From CATJXY01 sp964623925 (GTDB taxonomy: Bacteria > Bacillota_I > Bacilli_A > Erysipelotrichales > Erysipelotrichaceae): 5,358 nt of DNA. A model generated the notes under the pieces. The model was given only the letters and a program-made list of their open reading frames with translations, was not told the origin of the DNA and ran no database searches. A program made the translations under genes and the position numbers. Positions 5,083 to 5,358 of the stretch are shown here, piece after piece; position 1 is the stretch's first letter; each line of letters opens with the position of its first letter. The DNA lies in contig CAZUVT010000125.1 of NCBI GenBank assembly GCA_964623925.1, positions 1 through 5,358 of the forward strand. The letters are read 5' to 3'.

Positions 5083-5358
5083 TCATGTCCTTGTCAGATT
5101 TGGCGAATTATCAACGAAAGGGAAAAATCGGAATGATTTTATCCGCAGATTAAGTGATAATATTCGTCAAAGCTGTTCTGATATGCCGAATCTGCATTAT
5201 GAAAGAACTCATGATCGTCTTTATATCCATCTCAACGGAACGGATCCGAAGCCGTTGATGGGAAGACTTCAAAATGTATTCGGAATCAGTGCTTCTAGTC
5301 TTCCGGCAAAAATAGAAAGTGCTATTGAAGAAATCAAAGAAAGGGCTTATCAAATGGC
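5063..5358 (+). CDS. thiI: tRNA 4-thiouridine synthetase ThiI, 5' part, runs off window
   Basis: ThiI adenylates uridine 8 of tRNA with ATP and replaces its oxygen with sulfur received from a cysteine desulfurase, giving 4-thiouridine. The first 98 residues are visible. They start MEQIVYNHVLVRFGELSTKG, followed by KNRNDFIRRL; the LVRFGELSTKGKNR block is the family's N-terminal signature in the ferredoxin-like domain. NVFGISASSLPA (71-82) marks entry to the THUMP RNA-binding domain. The ATP-binding PP-loop domain lies outside the window, so catalytic residues and any rhodanese domain cannot be judged. The ATG at 5063 is the only plausible upstream start, since a TAA in the same frame sits at 5054. 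AGGAG (5045-5049) precedes it at a rather long 13 bases. The start lies inside the desulfurase gene, with a 20-base overlap in another frame, which suggests coupled translation. Confidence 0.95.
   Translation, partial: MEQIVYNHVLVRFGELSTKGKNRNDFIRRLSDNIRQSCSDMPNLHYERTHDRLYIHLNGTDPKPLMGRLQNVFGISASSLPAKIESAIEEIKERAYQM

Overview
The window reads as ordinary chromosomal core sequence from a low-GC Gram-positive bacterium (Bacillota). Three things support this. The primary sigma factor is followed directly by trmK. The ribosomal protein S4 is the zinc-free (C-minus) type. EzrA, a division protein of low-GC Gram-positives, lies next to a NifZ-type cysteine desulfurase and ThiI, a neighbourhood I recall from Bacillus. 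Several substitutions relative to the Bacillus proteins suggest a more distant class such as Erysipelotrichia, but that is a weak inference. There is no sign of mobile DNA, CRISPR, tRNA or rRNA.

Layout. Positions 1-602 hold the 3' end of rpoD/sigA (+), overlapping by one base (TGATG) with trmK (602-1252, +), the tRNA adenine-22 N1-methyltransferase. Two back-to-back hairpins (1236-1261 and 1270-1295) lie between trmK and the convergent rpsD (1301-1903, -). The 311-base gap 1904-2214 carries two divergent promoters. The rpsD one (TTGACT-17-TATCAT) drives a leader of about 170 nt that can form a pseudoknot, as expected of an S4-autoregulated mRNA. The ezrA one is an extended -10 promoter. Then follow ezrA (2215-3945), a NifZ/IscS-type cysteine desulfurase (3949-5082) and the 5' end of thiI (5063 to the window end), all on + and packed with a 3-base gap and a 20-base overlap, so very likely one operon.

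How the genes work together. rpoD and trmK pair a housekeeping transcription factor with a tRNA modification enzyme. The desulfurase and ThiI form a second tRNA modification unit: the desulfurase takes sulfur from cysteine and ThiI uses it to make 4-thiouridine at tRNA position 8. EzrA, a membrane-anchored FtsZ-ring regulator, shares their transcript.

I found no undescribed system. The parts most worth a second look are the rpsD control region (a 9-bp perfect inverted repeat across the -10 and start site, plus the potential leader pseudoknot), the altered QNR patch of EzrA, and unusual residues in normally conserved motifs of TrmK and the desulfurase.
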